From the NCBI GenBank assembly GCA_905233215.1, contig CAJODC010000029.1, positions 1-55,999 of the forward strand: a DNA stretch of 55,999 nucleotides. Reading direction: 5' to 3'. The notes under the pieces were generated by a model. The model was not told where the DNA came from. It was given only the letters and a program-made list of their open reading frames with translations, and did not search any database. The position numbers and the translations under genes were made by a program. The stretch is from an uncultured Synergistales bacterium (GTDB lineage Bacteria; Synergistota; Synergistia; Synergistales; Aminobacteriaceae). Numbering within the stretch: the stretch's first letter is position 1; every line of letters begins with the position of its first letter. This document shows, piece by piece, positions 38,787 through 47,848 of the stretch.

Positions 38787-39307
38787 GGCTTCGCTCCGAG
38801 TCTCAGCGGAAGTCCCGCGCTCATAACTATTGCGTCCTCGCCGTTGGAATAGTAGCCGCGTCTCACAGTCTCGCCGACAAATGACATCTGAGTATACAGT
38901 GCTATCGCTCCGGCGTTCGACTTCCTGACCTTGAGTTTCAGACGCTTGAAGTTGAGATACAATGCACAGTCGCTCACGGCCATTAAAAGCTGACGGCCTA
39001 TTCCTTTGCGTCTGTATATTCCGTCAACAACAAGTGCCATCAACAGACCTGCTCTCTTCTCCCGACCGAGTACGGCGTAACCCAAAAGAGGAGCTTCCGC
39101 AGTCGTAGCGAAAGCCCCAAGATATGTTATTTCACTCTGCGAGTCCTGATTCAAATCTGACCGTATAACTTCCTCAGGCCATGAGCATGACGAAGCAGCG
39201 TTAATCCTCAGCACCTCAGGAAGATTATCAAACGTCAGAAAATCAATGTCAGGCACGTACAAAATCGAATTACATTCCCCTGTTAATAGTCTGGTTTCTG
39301 TCAGCAC
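38783..39307 (-). CDS. GNAT family N-acetyltransferase (RimI-like)
   Basis: A 174-aa GNAT enzyme. The acetyl-CoA pyrophosphate loop is VVDGIYRRKGIGRQLLMAV near residue 95 (RxxGxG/A), followed by LKLKVRKSNAGAIALYTQMSF near residue 125, the helix-strand pattern of RimI-type protein N-terminal acetyltransferases. The substrate is uncertain. The start is inside the last 38 bp of purA, so the two are coupled. The first 30 residues are atypical, and a later start is possible. Confidence 0.82.
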   Translation of the reverse strand: MLTETRLLTGECNSILYVPDIDFLTFDNLPEVLRINAASSCSWPEEVIRSDLNQDSQSEITYLGAFATTAEAPLLGYAVLGREKRAGLLMALVVDGIYRRKGIGRQLLMAVSDCALYLNFKRLKLKVRKSNAGAIALYTQMSFVGETVRRGYYSNGEDAIVMSAGLPLRLGAKP

Positions 39308-40562
39308 CGACTCCGATTAAGCTCACAGGAACATTCAGGGCGCTCTCGATGTACTTCACATAAGCCTGAGCGTTCGCTGGAAGGTCAAAGAAGTCTTTGC
39401 AGTTCGTGATGTCCTCGTCCCAGCCCGGCAGAATCTCATAGACGGGTTTAATCTCGCTGAGTGTCCTCGTGTCGGTCGGCCATGACGTAATTCTCTCGCC
39501 GTCCTTCTCGTAGGCTGTGCAGACTTTGATACCGCCCATTTTCGTAAGCACGTCAAGTTTCGTGAGTGCGATAACGTTCGCTCCGTTCAGTTCCATCGAG
39601 TAGCGAAGTGCCGGAATGTCAAGCCAGCCGCATCGTCTCGGCCTTCCTGTTGTCGCTCCGAACTCACCGCCGTTAGCCCTGAGCTTTTCGCCGTCATCGC
39701 CGAAATCTTCCGTTGGGAACGGCCCTTCACCGACTCTTGTCGTGTAGGCTTTGACCACAGCGATGACTCTCGTCAGGTCGTTCGGCGCAAGTCCTGTTCC
39801 TGAGAACGCTCCCGATGATGACGTTGACGAACTCGTAACGTATGGGTACGTTCCGTGATCAATATCGAGAAGAGCAGCCTGCGCCCCCTCAAGCAGAATG
39901 TGTTTGCCCTCATCGACAGCCCGCCTCAGCAATGCTCTCGTGTCGTCAACATAAGGCGCAAGAGCCTCGCCCCATTTCCTCGCAGGTTCGTAGACTTCAT
40001 CGAACGCTAAGGGCTTTTGATTGTACAGTCTCGAAAAAATCTGATTCTTCTCGTCAAGAATGTATGTCAGTCTCTCCCTGAGAATGTCAGCGTCAATCAG
40101 GTCTTCAACCCTCAAGCCTGAGCGTGAGTATTTGTCAACGTAGCAAGGCCCGATCCCTCGTCCTGTCGTGCCGATCTTGCGTCCTTTTCCGCGTGCCTCT
40201 TCCTGTAACCTGTCGAGCATCTTGTGATAGGGCATTACAACATGTGCGTGAGGACTGACAGCCAGTCTCGCTTTGTCCTGACCTTTTGCGAAAAGTTCGC
40301 CGGTCTCAGTCAAAAACTGTTCGGGGTCAATGACAAGACCGTTTCCCAAAACACAGAGCTTCCCGGGATAAAGCATTCCCGAAGGAAGAAGGTGAAACAC
40401 TACTTTCTGACCGTCGCAGATTACCGTGTGTCCTGCGTTAGCTCCGCCCTGAAACCTGACGAATACATCAACGTCAGAGCCTAACATGTCAACTACCTTG
40501 CCTTTTCCCTCATCGCCCCACTGTGCGCCGACGAGTAAATCTACATTCTTATTTGCACTCAA
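39270..40562 (-). CDS. purA: Adenylosuccinate synthase
   Basis: A 430-aa PurA, which joins IMP and aspartate using GTP in AMP synthesis. Motifs are QWGDEGKGKVVDML at the N-terminus, GGANAGHTV near residue 37, the TTGRGIGPCY IMP loop near residue 127, the TRVGEGPFPTE loop near residue 265 and the GRPRRCGWLD segment near residue 300. The start is TTG at 40562, with AGGAGG about 11 bases upstream and no in-frame ATG nearby. Length is as expected. Confidence 0.97.
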   Translation of the reverse strand: MSANKNVDLLVGAQWGDEGKGKVVDMLGSDVDVFVRFQGGANAGHTVICDGQKVVFHLLPSGMLYPGKLCVLGNGLVIDPEQFLTETGELFAKGQDKARLAVSPHAHVVMPYHKMLDRLQEEARGKGRKIGTTGRGIGPCYVDKYSRSGLRVEDLIDADILRERLTYILDEKNQIFSRLYNQKPLAFDEVYEPARKWGEALAPYVDDTRALLRRAVDEGKHILLEGAQAALLDIDHGTYPYVTSSSTSSSGAFSGTGLAPNDLTRVIAVVKAYTTRVGEGPFPTEDFGDDGEKLRANGGEFGATTGRPRRCGWLDIPALRYSMELNGANVIALTKLDVLTKMGGIKVCTAYEKDGERITSWPTDTRTLSEIKPVYEILPGWDEDITNCKDFFDLPANAQAYVKYIESALNVPVSLIGVGADRNQTINRGM

Positions 40563-40577
40563 AATTTCTATTCCTCC

Positions 40578-41795
40578 TTAAAATCTTTTGCCCGCTACAG
40601 AACGCATTGATTTCTTCACTTCTGTTATTGCCCTCTGTAACTGTAAATCTTTCGACTTGTCGCGGTCAGGTTCGCCTTTGACCTCAATATCAGGTGAGAG
40701 CCCGACATGGTCAATGACTTTTCCTGAAGGCGTGTAATACCTCGCAATCGTAACGTAAACTCCGCTTCCGTCAGTCAATGGGAACAGAGTCTGAACGCTT
40801 CCTTTGCCGAAACTTTTTTCACCGATTAACTTTGCTCTGCCTCTATCGTTCAAAGCTCCTGCTACGATTTCTGACGCGCTCGCACTTCCTCCGTTAATCA
40901 AAACGTTCATGGGTATGTTGGTCAGGTAATAATTTTTGTCGGCGTAATACTTTTCGTTCGCACGCTCTGAACGTCCTTTCGTCTCGACAATCAGTCCGTT
41001 CTTCAGGAAAATACTCGAAATCTTAACGCTTGCGTCAAGCAGACCGCCTCCGTTGTTTCGGAGATCGAGTATTAACGCTCTCATTCCCTGACGCATCAAA
41101 TCACGAACAGCGTTCCGGGATTCCTCGCTGGTGTTGTGCTTGAACTGTGTGAGCTTCAAGTAGCCGATGTCGTCCGAGAGCATCTCATAGCGTACACTGT
41201 GCAGCTTGATTATCTCTCGTGTTATGTCGAAACTTAACAGCTCGTCTTCTCCTTCACGCCTGACCCACACTGTAACTTTTGTGTCAGGTTCGCCCCGTAA
41301 TTTCTGAACTACCCTGTCTGATGTCCAGCCTATTACAACCTCGTTGTCAACTTTGACGATTTGGTCTTTCGGTTTGAGCCCGGCACGTTCAGCCGGTGAG
41401 TCTTCCATCGGACTTATGACGAGAATCTGACCGTCCCTTTCGCCGATGTACATTCCCAGTCCGCCGTACTTGCCCTCAAGTTCTATTTCCTCGTCCTTGA
41501 GCTGACTCGGCGAGACAAAACGTGTGTAGGGGTCTTTCCATGCCTCTACCATTCCTTTTGCCGCTCCGTGTAAAAGATCGTCATCTTTCGCTGGCTTCGT
41601 GTCTGCGTCAACCTGATAGCTCTCGATTATGTACCTGACCTGACGCAACAGCCATAATGACCTTACGTTGAACGGCGATATTCTGTTGAAGTCTGCTTCC
41701 GAGAAGTCTGCGGATTGTGCTTTGTACTGATACAAAAATCCTGCCAGAGACGCTGCCGTTATTATGAGAATGAATAAACGTTTTATTTTTGACAT
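40578..41795 (-). CDS. S41 family C-terminal processing peptidase (CtpA-like)
   Basis: About 405 aa. An N-terminal signal anchor (IKRLFILIITAASLAGFLYQY) is followed by the S41 cap, a PDZ domain (YGGLGMYIGERDGQILVISP through GLKPKDQIVKVD) and the peptidase core. Catalytic Ser lies in GGSASASEIVAGAL and Lys in LIGEKSFGKGSVQTLF. It cleaves C-terminal tails of periplasmic proteins, often hydrolase regulators, and follows the EnvC gene by 4-60 bp. The ATG at 41795 is preferred over 41849 because a TGTATAAT -10 box lies inside the longer version (about 41835-41842). Confidence 0.93.
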   Translation of the reverse strand: MSKIKRLFILIITAASLAGFLYQYKAQSADFSEADFNRISPFNVRSLWLLRQVRYIIESYQVDADTKPAKDDDLLHGAAKGMVEAWKDPYTRFVSPSQLKDEEIELEGKYGGLGMYIGERDGQILVISPMEDSPAERAGLKPKDQIVKVDNEVVIGWTSDRVVQKLRGEPDTKVTVWVRREGEDELLSFDITREIIKLHSVRYEMLSDDIGYLKLTQFKHNTSEESRNAVRDLMRQGMRALILDLRNNGGGLLDASVKISSIFLKNGLIVETKGRSERANEKYYADKNYYLTNIPMNVLINGGSASASEIVAGALNDRGRAKLIGEKSFGKGSVQTLFPLTDGSGVYVTIARYYTPSGKVIDHVGLSPDIEVKGEPDRDKSKDLQLQRAITEVKKSMRSVAGKRF

Positions 41796-41852
41796 GCTTA
41801 TTATTGGTTTTGCACCTGCCTTTTGAGAATCACGAGAATTATACAGCATTTG

Positions 41853-43070
41853 TCATCTTCTGAGATAATTCATCGGGTTGACCGCAGAGCCGTTTTTCCT
41901 GACCTCGAAGTGAAGCCCGTATTCAGCGTCTGTTCCCGTATTGCCTGCACGCCCTATCACTGAGCCTGTGTTGACCCTCGCGCCTTCCCTGACTGAAGTA
42001 CTGCTCAAGTGAGCGTAAACTGTCGTCAAGTCTCCGCCGTGATCGATAATTACGACCTGACCTAGACCGCGAAGCCAGCCCTGATACAAAACTTCTCCCG
42101 GTCCTGCTGCTTTGACTGGAGTACCTGCTGCAGCTCTTATGTCGATACCGGAGTTGAATATTTTTGTCTTGAATGTCGGGTGAACTCGTGAGCCGTACTG
42201 CATCGTTACAGTTCCGTTGATCGGCCATGAAAGAGTCTTCACGCCTCCTGCGGGCGTTGAGCTTTGAGATTTTACCGGCACTGTTGCTTTTGCACCGCCG
42301 ACTTTGCCTTTTGACGGAGTGATTTTGACGGTTGAAGCTCGTTTCTTTTTCTGATTCATGAGGTTGGTTATTTTTCGGCCGACCGCTTTTTGAGCGTTCT
42401 CAAGTTCTTTTGCCGCCGACTCGGCTTTCTTCTGTTCGTTCTGAACGTTCCTCAGAAGAGTATCAGTCTTCTTGATAGTCGTATCGAACTCCTCACGCTT
42501 TTTTTTGAGTTCATCGGTCTGACGTGCTATCTGTGATTTGTCGGCTTCAAGTTTCGCTTTAGCCTCGTTGAGTTCACGTTCCCTTTGGTTGAGCAGTTCA
42601 AACATCGCTATATCTTGACGGGCGAACATTCCCAGCATGTAAGCAGTGTTGACAGCCTCATGAGGACCGCCTGAGCTGAATATCGCACTGATGCTGGTCT
42701 CGTCTGGCGTGAACTTGTACAGGTCAGCAAGCCTCCCTCGTAACATCGTCAGTATATGACTTATTGACTCGCTAACTCTTGCGATGTTCTTGTTGAGTTC
42801 GGTTACTGACGCTTGCAGCTTCGAGTTCTCACGCTCAAGGTCATTCATTCGGGACTCTGACTCGTTAGCGTCCTTCCTGAGTCGGGAGAGCTGAGACAAT
42901 AAAGTTTTTGACTCTTTTGACTTTTGACGGGCGATAGCGTTGTACTGCTGAATTTTTTTCTTCATGTCGCTCTGATTTTGCTGTTGAGTCTTAATCTGAC
43001 GGTCGATATTAGCGGCACACAGCGACATTGCGCACAGTACCAAAAGCGCGAATAATCTTTTCACTTTCAT
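41853..43070 (-). CDS. EnvC-like murein hydrolase activator (M23/LytM domain)
   Basis: About 405 aa. A signal peptide ends near CAA. Coiled coils cover residues about 20-240 (heptads rich in Lys/Gln/Glu), followed by a Lys/Thr/Pro linker and a C-terminal LytM domain. The domain includes MQYGSRVHPTFKTKIFNSGIDIRAAAGTPV, VVIIDHGGDLTTVYAHL and LHFEVRKNGSAVNPMNYL. The active-site set is nearly complete, but the first-ligand His is replaced (NSGIDI where peptidases have HxGxD), as in EnvC-type activators. It probably activates amidases at the septum under FtsEX control. Start ATG 43070 or GTG 43064. Confidence 0.88.
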   Translation of the reverse strand: MKVKRLFALLVLCAMSLCAANIDRQIKTQQQNQSDMKKKIQQYNAIARQKSKESKTLLSQLSRLRKDANESESRMNDLERENSKLQASVTELNKNIARVSESISHILTMLRGRLADLYKFTPDETSISAIFSSGGPHEAVNTAYMLGMFARQDIAMFELLNQRERELNEAKAKLEADKSQIARQTDELKKKREEFDTTIKKTDTLLRNVQNEQKKAESAAKELENAQKAVGRKITNLMNQKKKRASTVKITPSKGKVGGAKATVPVKSQSSTPAGGVKTLSWPINGTVTMQYGSRVHPTFKTKIFNSGIDIRAAAGTPVKAAGPGEVLYQGWLRGLGQVVIIDHGGDLTTVYAHLSSTSVREGARVNTGSVIGRAGNTGTDAEYGLHFEVRKNGSAVNPMNYLRR

Positions 43071-43077
43071 CACTCCT

Positions 43078-44198
43078 TTAACGCTTGAGGTATCTTATCG
43101 GGTTAACCGGCGTACCGTAGTGCCTGACCTCAAAATGAAGGTGATAGCCCGTAACGTTACCAGTCTTTCCGACTCTTCCGATGGTTGCGCCTGCTCTGAC
43201 GATCTGTCCTTCTTGAACGAGGCTTGCTGACAGGTGAGCGTAAAGAGTCGAGAAGCCCCGCCCGTGATCAATGACAATGACACGCCTGTTTTGATTGGAG
43301 TGCCGTTCGGCGAGGCGATGTCGATTCCAGCGTGAAGGATTTTGCGCTTCAAGATCGGGTGTATTCTGTTGCCGAAAGGGCTGGCCATAGGTCCACGAAC
43401 GGGCCAGTCAAATTTTGAGCCTTTGCCCTCTGGAATGAATGTTCTTGCCCGTTTCCGCTGCAGTTCCGCTATCATCGCTCCGGCTGCTCTCTGAGCTTCT
43501 TCGGCCTCAATCGCTGCTTTCTCCGCTAGTGCTTTCTGACGCTGTAACGATGTGATGAATTTGTTTGTGTCCTTTATGCTTTGGTGGTACTTGTCTCGCT
43601 GTTCCTGAACGGCCTCGCTCTTCTCTTTGAGTCTGGCTTGGTGATCGTCCATCGTTTGCCGTGATAAATCCATGTTCTGAACTTTCGCCTGAAGCTCGGA
43701 CAATATGTCTTCATCACGCTGATTCACGTACTTGAGGAGATAAGCATCTTCGACAGCCTCGAAGACAGAGCGTGAAGCGAACAGCGTTCTCATTCTCCCG
43801 GTCTCGCCGTATTTGTACATGTCAAGAATGCGCTCGCTCATCTTCCCGGAAAGCTCATCAATTTTTGCCTGTTCCGCCTTCATGTAAGTGTCAAGAACGT
43901 CAATATTCTCTTGAATCTTCTCGCTCTGAAGCTCAAGAACTTTCAGCTCCTGACCGGCTACTATCTCGTCCTGCTGTAAGGTGTTCACCTTCGTCAACAA
44001 TCCTTCAACCTTCCTGCCCATCTGCTGAATCTGGTTGCGGTAAGTCTGTGCCTGCTTGGCTAATTCAGAACGCTTTTTCTCTTCGGCTGCTATTTGCGCG
44101 TCAATGCTTCCTTTGGGTTTTCGCGGTGATTTCTTTGCCGCTGATGGTGTGAGTATGAAGGCTATGAGGACGATGACGGCTAAAATTTTCCTGCTCAT
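43078..44198 (-). pseudogene. Second EnvC/M23 paralogue with deletion and frameshift
   Basis: The first 303 codons encode a signal peptide, a long coiled coil and the start of a LytM domain (SPFGNRIHPILKRKILHAGIDIASPNGTPIK) with an intact HAGID. Translation then goes out of frame and would end at 43095 with an unrelated tail. In the neighbouring frame the sequence resumes as VIVIDHGRGFSTLYAHLSAS and runs through YHLHFEVRHYGTPVNPIRYLKR to a stop at 43078-43080. Compared with the paralogue next door, about 20 residues are missing at the junction near 43287. A net deletion that is not a multiple of three is the simplest explanation. Adjacent genes are intact. Confidence 0.8.
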
Positions 44199-44344
44199 GC
44201 CATTTTCAATATCATAGGTTCCGCAATGGCGATACCCTCATCAAGTGCGGCCTTCAGCCATTCCCGTTTCGCGTCAAGAGCGTTGTCCCATATGCCCCCG
44301 AGCTTGTAAGGCAATGACATGTAGTAATCTAAATCTTTATTCAT
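44195..44344 (-). pseudogene. Internally deleted HicB-type antitoxin
   Basis: A 49-codon ORF starts MNKDLDYYMSLPYKL, the classic N-terminus of HicB, and ends with NALDAKREWLKAALDEG, the classic second helix of HicB. The expected middle, the partial RNase-H-like strands with the GGY and PDLPGC motifs (about 30 residues), is absent and is replaced by GGIWD. No hicA toxin is nearby. The stop overlaps the M23 gene start (ATGA). A preceding 15-codon ORF (44388-44341, MVKEAIEEIEGESEQ) overlaps its start and is of unknown origin. It lies inside the FtsEX-EnvC operon, between ftsX and the peptidase genes. Confidence 0.7.
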
Positions 44345-44410
44345 TGTTCACTTTCACCCTCTATTTCTTCTATGGCTTCCTTGACCATGATAACATAAAC
44401 CTTTTTCAGA

Positions 44411-45307
44411 TTACTCCGGCCTCGTCATCGAGTTAATGAAGCGTGCAACAACAAGATAACTGCAAACCCAGCCCAGAGTCGCCCCGAAGCCTGCAAGAAG
44501 TGCGCAGAAACGCCAAATCACCGTCTTGTCAGTGATGATTATGTTCGTCAAAAGCGGAAGGTTCTCACGGATAAGTTCAAGAGCAGGGAAATACGCCGCA
44601 ATGATTCCGGCAGCCGCCAAGACAGCTCCCAAGAACGCTAGCAGAGTCCCCTCAAGCACAAAAGGCGTGGCAATATATGCCCGTGTCGCTCCGACAAGAT
44701 ACATGATGCCGATCTCCTCACGCCTTGAGTAAAGCGAAATGTGTATAGTGTTGTAGACGACTAGAGCGGTGATTATGACAGCAAGAAGGAACATGACAAG
44801 GGCAGCACGCGATGTGATTCTCGAAAGTGCCGATATTCTTTTCACGACAAGCCCGGCGTAAACTACATCATCAACTTCAGGCATCGCCTTCAACACTTCA
44901 ACAAGCGGTTCAACATCGCTTGCGCTGTTCACGTGAATCTCAAAGTTATACGGTATAGGATTGTCGCCAAGCATCTCAAGGGCTCTGGACTGTGAGCCCA
45001 TTTTCTGCTGTAACTTAGCGAGAGAGTCGGACGGTGAAAATGTCTTGATGCTGTAGACGTATTCAAGCTCCTGTATCCTTCGTGCTATCGCTTCGACATC
45101 AAGAGTGTTGTCTTTCACCAAATACGCTTGAACAGCAAGCTCACTCTCCAGCCCCGCCAGCAGATTTTCCATGTTGAGCGACAACAGAGAAGTTACGCCC
45201 AAAATCCAGAGCATCACACCGGCCGTTATCAGCGTCAAAAGTCCAAGCACCCATTGATGAACGATTAACCGCCACATGTCGCGGAGTACGTAGCGCAATG
45301 TCGTCAT
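44411..45307 (-). CDS. ftsX: Cell division protein FtsX
   Basis: A 298-aa ABC permease-like protein with four membrane helices (around residues 22-44, 170-192, 220-242 and 265-288) and a periplasmic domain between helices 1 and 2. That domain transmits conformational change to EnvC-type activators. It overlaps ftsE by 4 bp. Typical segments are SLNMENLLAGLESELAVQAYL and EEIGIMYLVGATRAYIATPF. Downstream lie EnvC-like peptidase genes, as expected. Confidence 0.94.
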   Translation of the reverse strand: MTTLRYVLRDMWRLIVHQWVLGLLTLITAGVMLWILGVTSLLSLNMENLLAGLESELAVQAYLVKDNTLDVEAIARRIQELEYVYSIKTFSPSDSLAKLQQKMGSQSRALEMLGDNPIPYNFEIHVNSASDVEPLVEVLKAMPEVDDVVYAGLVVKRISALSRITSRAALVMFLLAVIITALVVYNTIHISLYSRREEIGIMYLVGATRAYIATPFVLEGTLLAFLGAVLAAAGIIAAYFPALELIRENLPLLTNIIITDKTVIWRFCALLAGFGATLGWVCSYLVVARFINSMTRPE

Positions 45308-45987
45308 GATGTATATGTACCGCCTTTCTCGTCACGGATTAACCTTCCTCCGTCAAGTTCGACCACTCTTTGGCGTGAAGCGTTCACGATGCCCTGATTG
45401 TGAGTCGACATTACGACCGTAACACCTGCCGCATTGATGGCAAAAAGAATTTTCATGACCTCCGTTGCAGTGTGGAAGTCAAGATTTCCAGTCGGCTCGT
45501 CTGCTATGAACAATGACGGAGAATTTGCCAACGCTCTGGCTATTGCTACCCTCTGTTGTTCGCCCCCTGAAAGCTGTGCCGGTCTCATTGAACGTCTCCG
45601 CCACAATCCTACTTGATTGATTACGTCCTTCGTTCTTTCTGCCACTAATCTTTTGGGGACTGACATTGCCTCCATTACGAACGCTATATTCTCGTAAACA
45701 GTCAGCGAAGGTATTAACTTGAAGTCCTGAGCGACCAGTCCGACATCGCGCCTGTAATAGGGTACATCAGCGTTCCTCATTCTCTTGAGGTCGTAGCCTC
45801 CTACAGAAGCGACTCCTCTTGAAGGTAAAATTTCTCTGGTAATCAGGCGCAGGAGCGTTGATTTCCCCGAACCTGTCTGGCCTATAACGTAGACAAATTC
45901 GCCCTGCTCAATGTTCAAATTGATGTCAACAAGCGCGGCTATATCGGGAGGAAAAATTTTGCTGACACCTGAAAAATTTATGTTCAT
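45304..45987 (-). CDS. ftsE: Cell division ATP-binding protein FtsE
   Basis: A 227-aa ABC ATPase. Walker A is [14 protein letters not shown] (near residue 36), the Q-loop is VAQDF, the signature is [15 protein letters not shown] (near residue 140) and Walker B is [12 protein letters not shown]. It partners with FtsX at the division site to drive peptidoglycan hydrolysis. It overlaps both neighbours by 4 bp, so the unknown upstream gene, ftsE and ftsX form a tight unit. Confidence 0.95.
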   Translation of the reverse strand: MNINFSGVSKIFPPDIAALVDINLNIEQGEFVYVIGQTGSGKSTLLRLITREILPSRGVASVGGYDLKRMRNADVPYYRRDVGLVAQDFKLIPSLTVYENIAFVMEAMSVPKRLVAERTKDVINQVGLWRRRSMRPAQLSGGEQQRVAIARALANSPSLFIADEPTGNLDFHTATEVMKILFAINAAGVTVVMSTHNQGIVNASRQRVVELDGGRLIRDEKGGTYTS

Positions 45988-46886
45988 TTCACATCTCCCT
46001 TATATTTCGCCCGTTCAATCATGGCTTGACGGGTCTCATATTCGCCCCATGACGAAAGGATTATGTCATTGATGGATAATTTTTTGCGTTCACGGAGTTC
46101 GTTCCACAGTTCATGATTATAGAACGCCCAAAGGAAAAACATCGTGTCTCTCTGCCGTCCGAAACGTCCCAATATCAGCCAGCCTGACACAGGGTTATAC
46201 ACGACAATCGGCGAAGCGTTCTGCTCTGCCATTCGTTTTAGCTCAAGACGTGAGAACGATAGCGACTCAAGTTCCTCAATGGCATTTTCGTCAGGCATCT
46301 CAAGAATCGAAAACCATAGGCGCATGTCATGGCCGGGCTGTGAAAATGTTTCCGGGTCAGCCTTAACCCACGCTTTCAATCTCGATAACGTCTCAAGCTC
46401 TGCCCTGTTCATCGCAAAACGCAAAGCCCAGTACGCTTTTTTCAGGATCGGAGTTTTGTCGAGACCTGCGGTAAAAATTTTCTCGTCAAGATATTCAGCG
46501 TCTTCTGACATGAATACAGGGTAATTCTTCATGAAAGTACGGAGCATCAACACAGTAGCAGTATGATTGCCGGGAGGCTCTGACATCGAGAGCAGTTCAC
46601 GGCGTAAAGCGTTCACTGTTCCTGCGTTCAGGACTGTAGGTTCTGCGCCCTCATTGATGAGGGATATGCTTTGACTTTCGTATAAATATACATTCTGGGG
46701 AGGCGTTCCTGTTTTCTGTCCCGAAAAAATCCAATTCTCCCCAGCTCGCCCGAGAAGATATTTATTGTGAGGTAGAAGCAGCATCACTGAGCTGTCGCCG
46801 GGCGGAGACACTTCAGCCAATAACGGCGGTATATTTTCCGGCGGAAGCTCGGCAAGAGTTCCGTCAGACATCAATTCCAGCAGCAA
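45984..46886 (-). CDS. Uncharacterised 300-aa protein coupled to ftsEX
   Basis: No family is recognised. The protein is soluble, with no signal peptide. Residues about 1-90 look like a beta-rich region (MLLLPHNKYLLGRAGENWIF), and residues about 100-300 are helical with many Leu/Glu and several Trp (AYWALRFAMNRAEL, LRLWFSILEMPDENAIEELE, FFLWAFYNHELWNELRERKKL). It overlaps ftsE by 4 bp, so it is translated in step with the divisome ATPase. A possible role in regulating FtsEX is inferred from position only. A TATAAT-like box lies upstream near 46928. Confidence 0.7.
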   Translation of the reverse strand: MLLELMSDGTLAELPPENIPPLLAEVSPPGDSSVMLLLPHNKYLLGRAGENWIFSGQKTGTPPQNVYLYESQSISLINEGAEPTVLNAGTVNALRRELLSMSEPPGNHTATVLMLRTFMKNYPVFMSEDAEYLDEKIFTAGLDKTPILKKAYWALRFAMNRAELETLSRLKAWVKADPETFSQPGHDMRLWFSILEMPDENAIEELESLSFSRLELKRMAEQNASPIVVYNPVSGWLILGRFGRQRDTMFFLWAFYNHELWNELRERKKLSINDIILSSWGEYETRQAMIERAKYKGDVK

Positions 46887-46927
46887 CTTTCATTTCACCT
46901 CTCTGGAGTCTGGTTATTACCTGTACA

Positions 46928-47848
46928 TTATATATCACGGAGCGTCTCATCTCTCATCAAAAGTCCGTGCCTCAATCCGTTAATACTGACTGTGCAAAAT
47001 TCAGCGTCAAGAATTTTCAGTGCTGAAAAAACAATACACGTGCTTCCCAAAATCACATCAGCTCTCGATCTCGGAAGACCGATAATATTTTCACGTTCAC
47101 TCAAATTCAACGAGGCGTAAAGTTTCATCTGTCTCGTAACGTCCCGTCTCGTTAAAATAGTTCCGTGCAGTTTTGACGGTATGAAGTTCTCACAGGCATT
47201 CTTCACTCCCGACATGGCCGCCACTCCTCCGCCTACAGCAAGAACGTTTTTGGCCTTGAATGAGTCGATATTATTCTTCGTGAACAGTTCGGTAACATAA
47301 TCAACAGCCTCATCACAGACTGATTTTTTGACGGGCGAACTAGTGTCAGAAAAAAAACGTTCCGACAAGTTCACCGCACCTATCGGAACGCTCACAACTT
47401 TTTTCACATTGCCGAACGAAGCAGCGACAAATTCAGTGCTTCCTCCGCCAGTGTCAAACATAACAGCATCGCCGTCAAACTTGAAGCCGTCAGACGCTCC
47501 GAGCCATGAATATTTCGCTTCTTCCTCACCGCTGAGAACATGAACGTCAAGGCCGGTCGCATTCTTCACCATCTTGAGAAAATCCGAAGAGTTAGCTGCC
47601 GTTCTGAGTGCCATAGTTCCTGCGATGAAGATTTTTGCTCCCGAACGTCTCGCCTTCCTCACCATTGCGCTCACTGTTGCACATGAGAGCTTCATGCTTT
47701 CGGCACTGAGAAGCCCTGTCGATGTCATTCCTCGTCCGAGTTTGACAACTTCTGTCTCATCACAGATGACTTTGATTTTGTTTTGTGATATGTCGGCCAA
47801 TCGCATTTTGATTGAGTTACTGCCGATGTCTATTACTGCCGTCATCAT
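46928..47848 (-). CDS. Ppx/GppA family phosphatase
   Basis: A 306-aa protein of the ASKHA fold, acting as exopolyphosphatase or guanosine pentaphosphatase. The phosphate-1 loop is VIDIGSNSIKMRLAD at the N-terminus, FIAGTMALRTAANS lies near residue 75, and the phosphate-2 loop is DTGGGSTEFVAA near residue 138. It is the short form without the C-terminal HD domain of E. coli Ppx. It overlaps the YibE/F gene by 4 bp. Confidence 0.92.
   Translation of the reverse strand: MMTAVIDIGSNSIKMRLADISQNKIKVICDETEVVKLGRGMTSTGLLSAESMKLSCATVSAMVRKARRSGAKIFIAGTMALRTAANSSDFLKMVKNATGLDVHVLSGEEEAKYSWLGASDGFKFDGDAVMFDTGGGSTEFVAASFGNVKKVVSVPIGAVNLSERFFSDTSSPVKKSVCDEAVDYVTELFTKNNIDSFKAKNVLAVGGGVAAMSGVKNACENFIPSKLHGTILTRRDVTRQMKLYASLNLSERENIIGLPRSRADVILGSTCIVFSALKILDAEFCTVSINGLRHGLLMRDETLRDI

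Noticed and set aside
41796-41849. Upstream start of the CtpA-like peptidase
   Set aside because: The extra 18 residues cover a TGTATAAT promoter box and precede the natural signal-anchor start.
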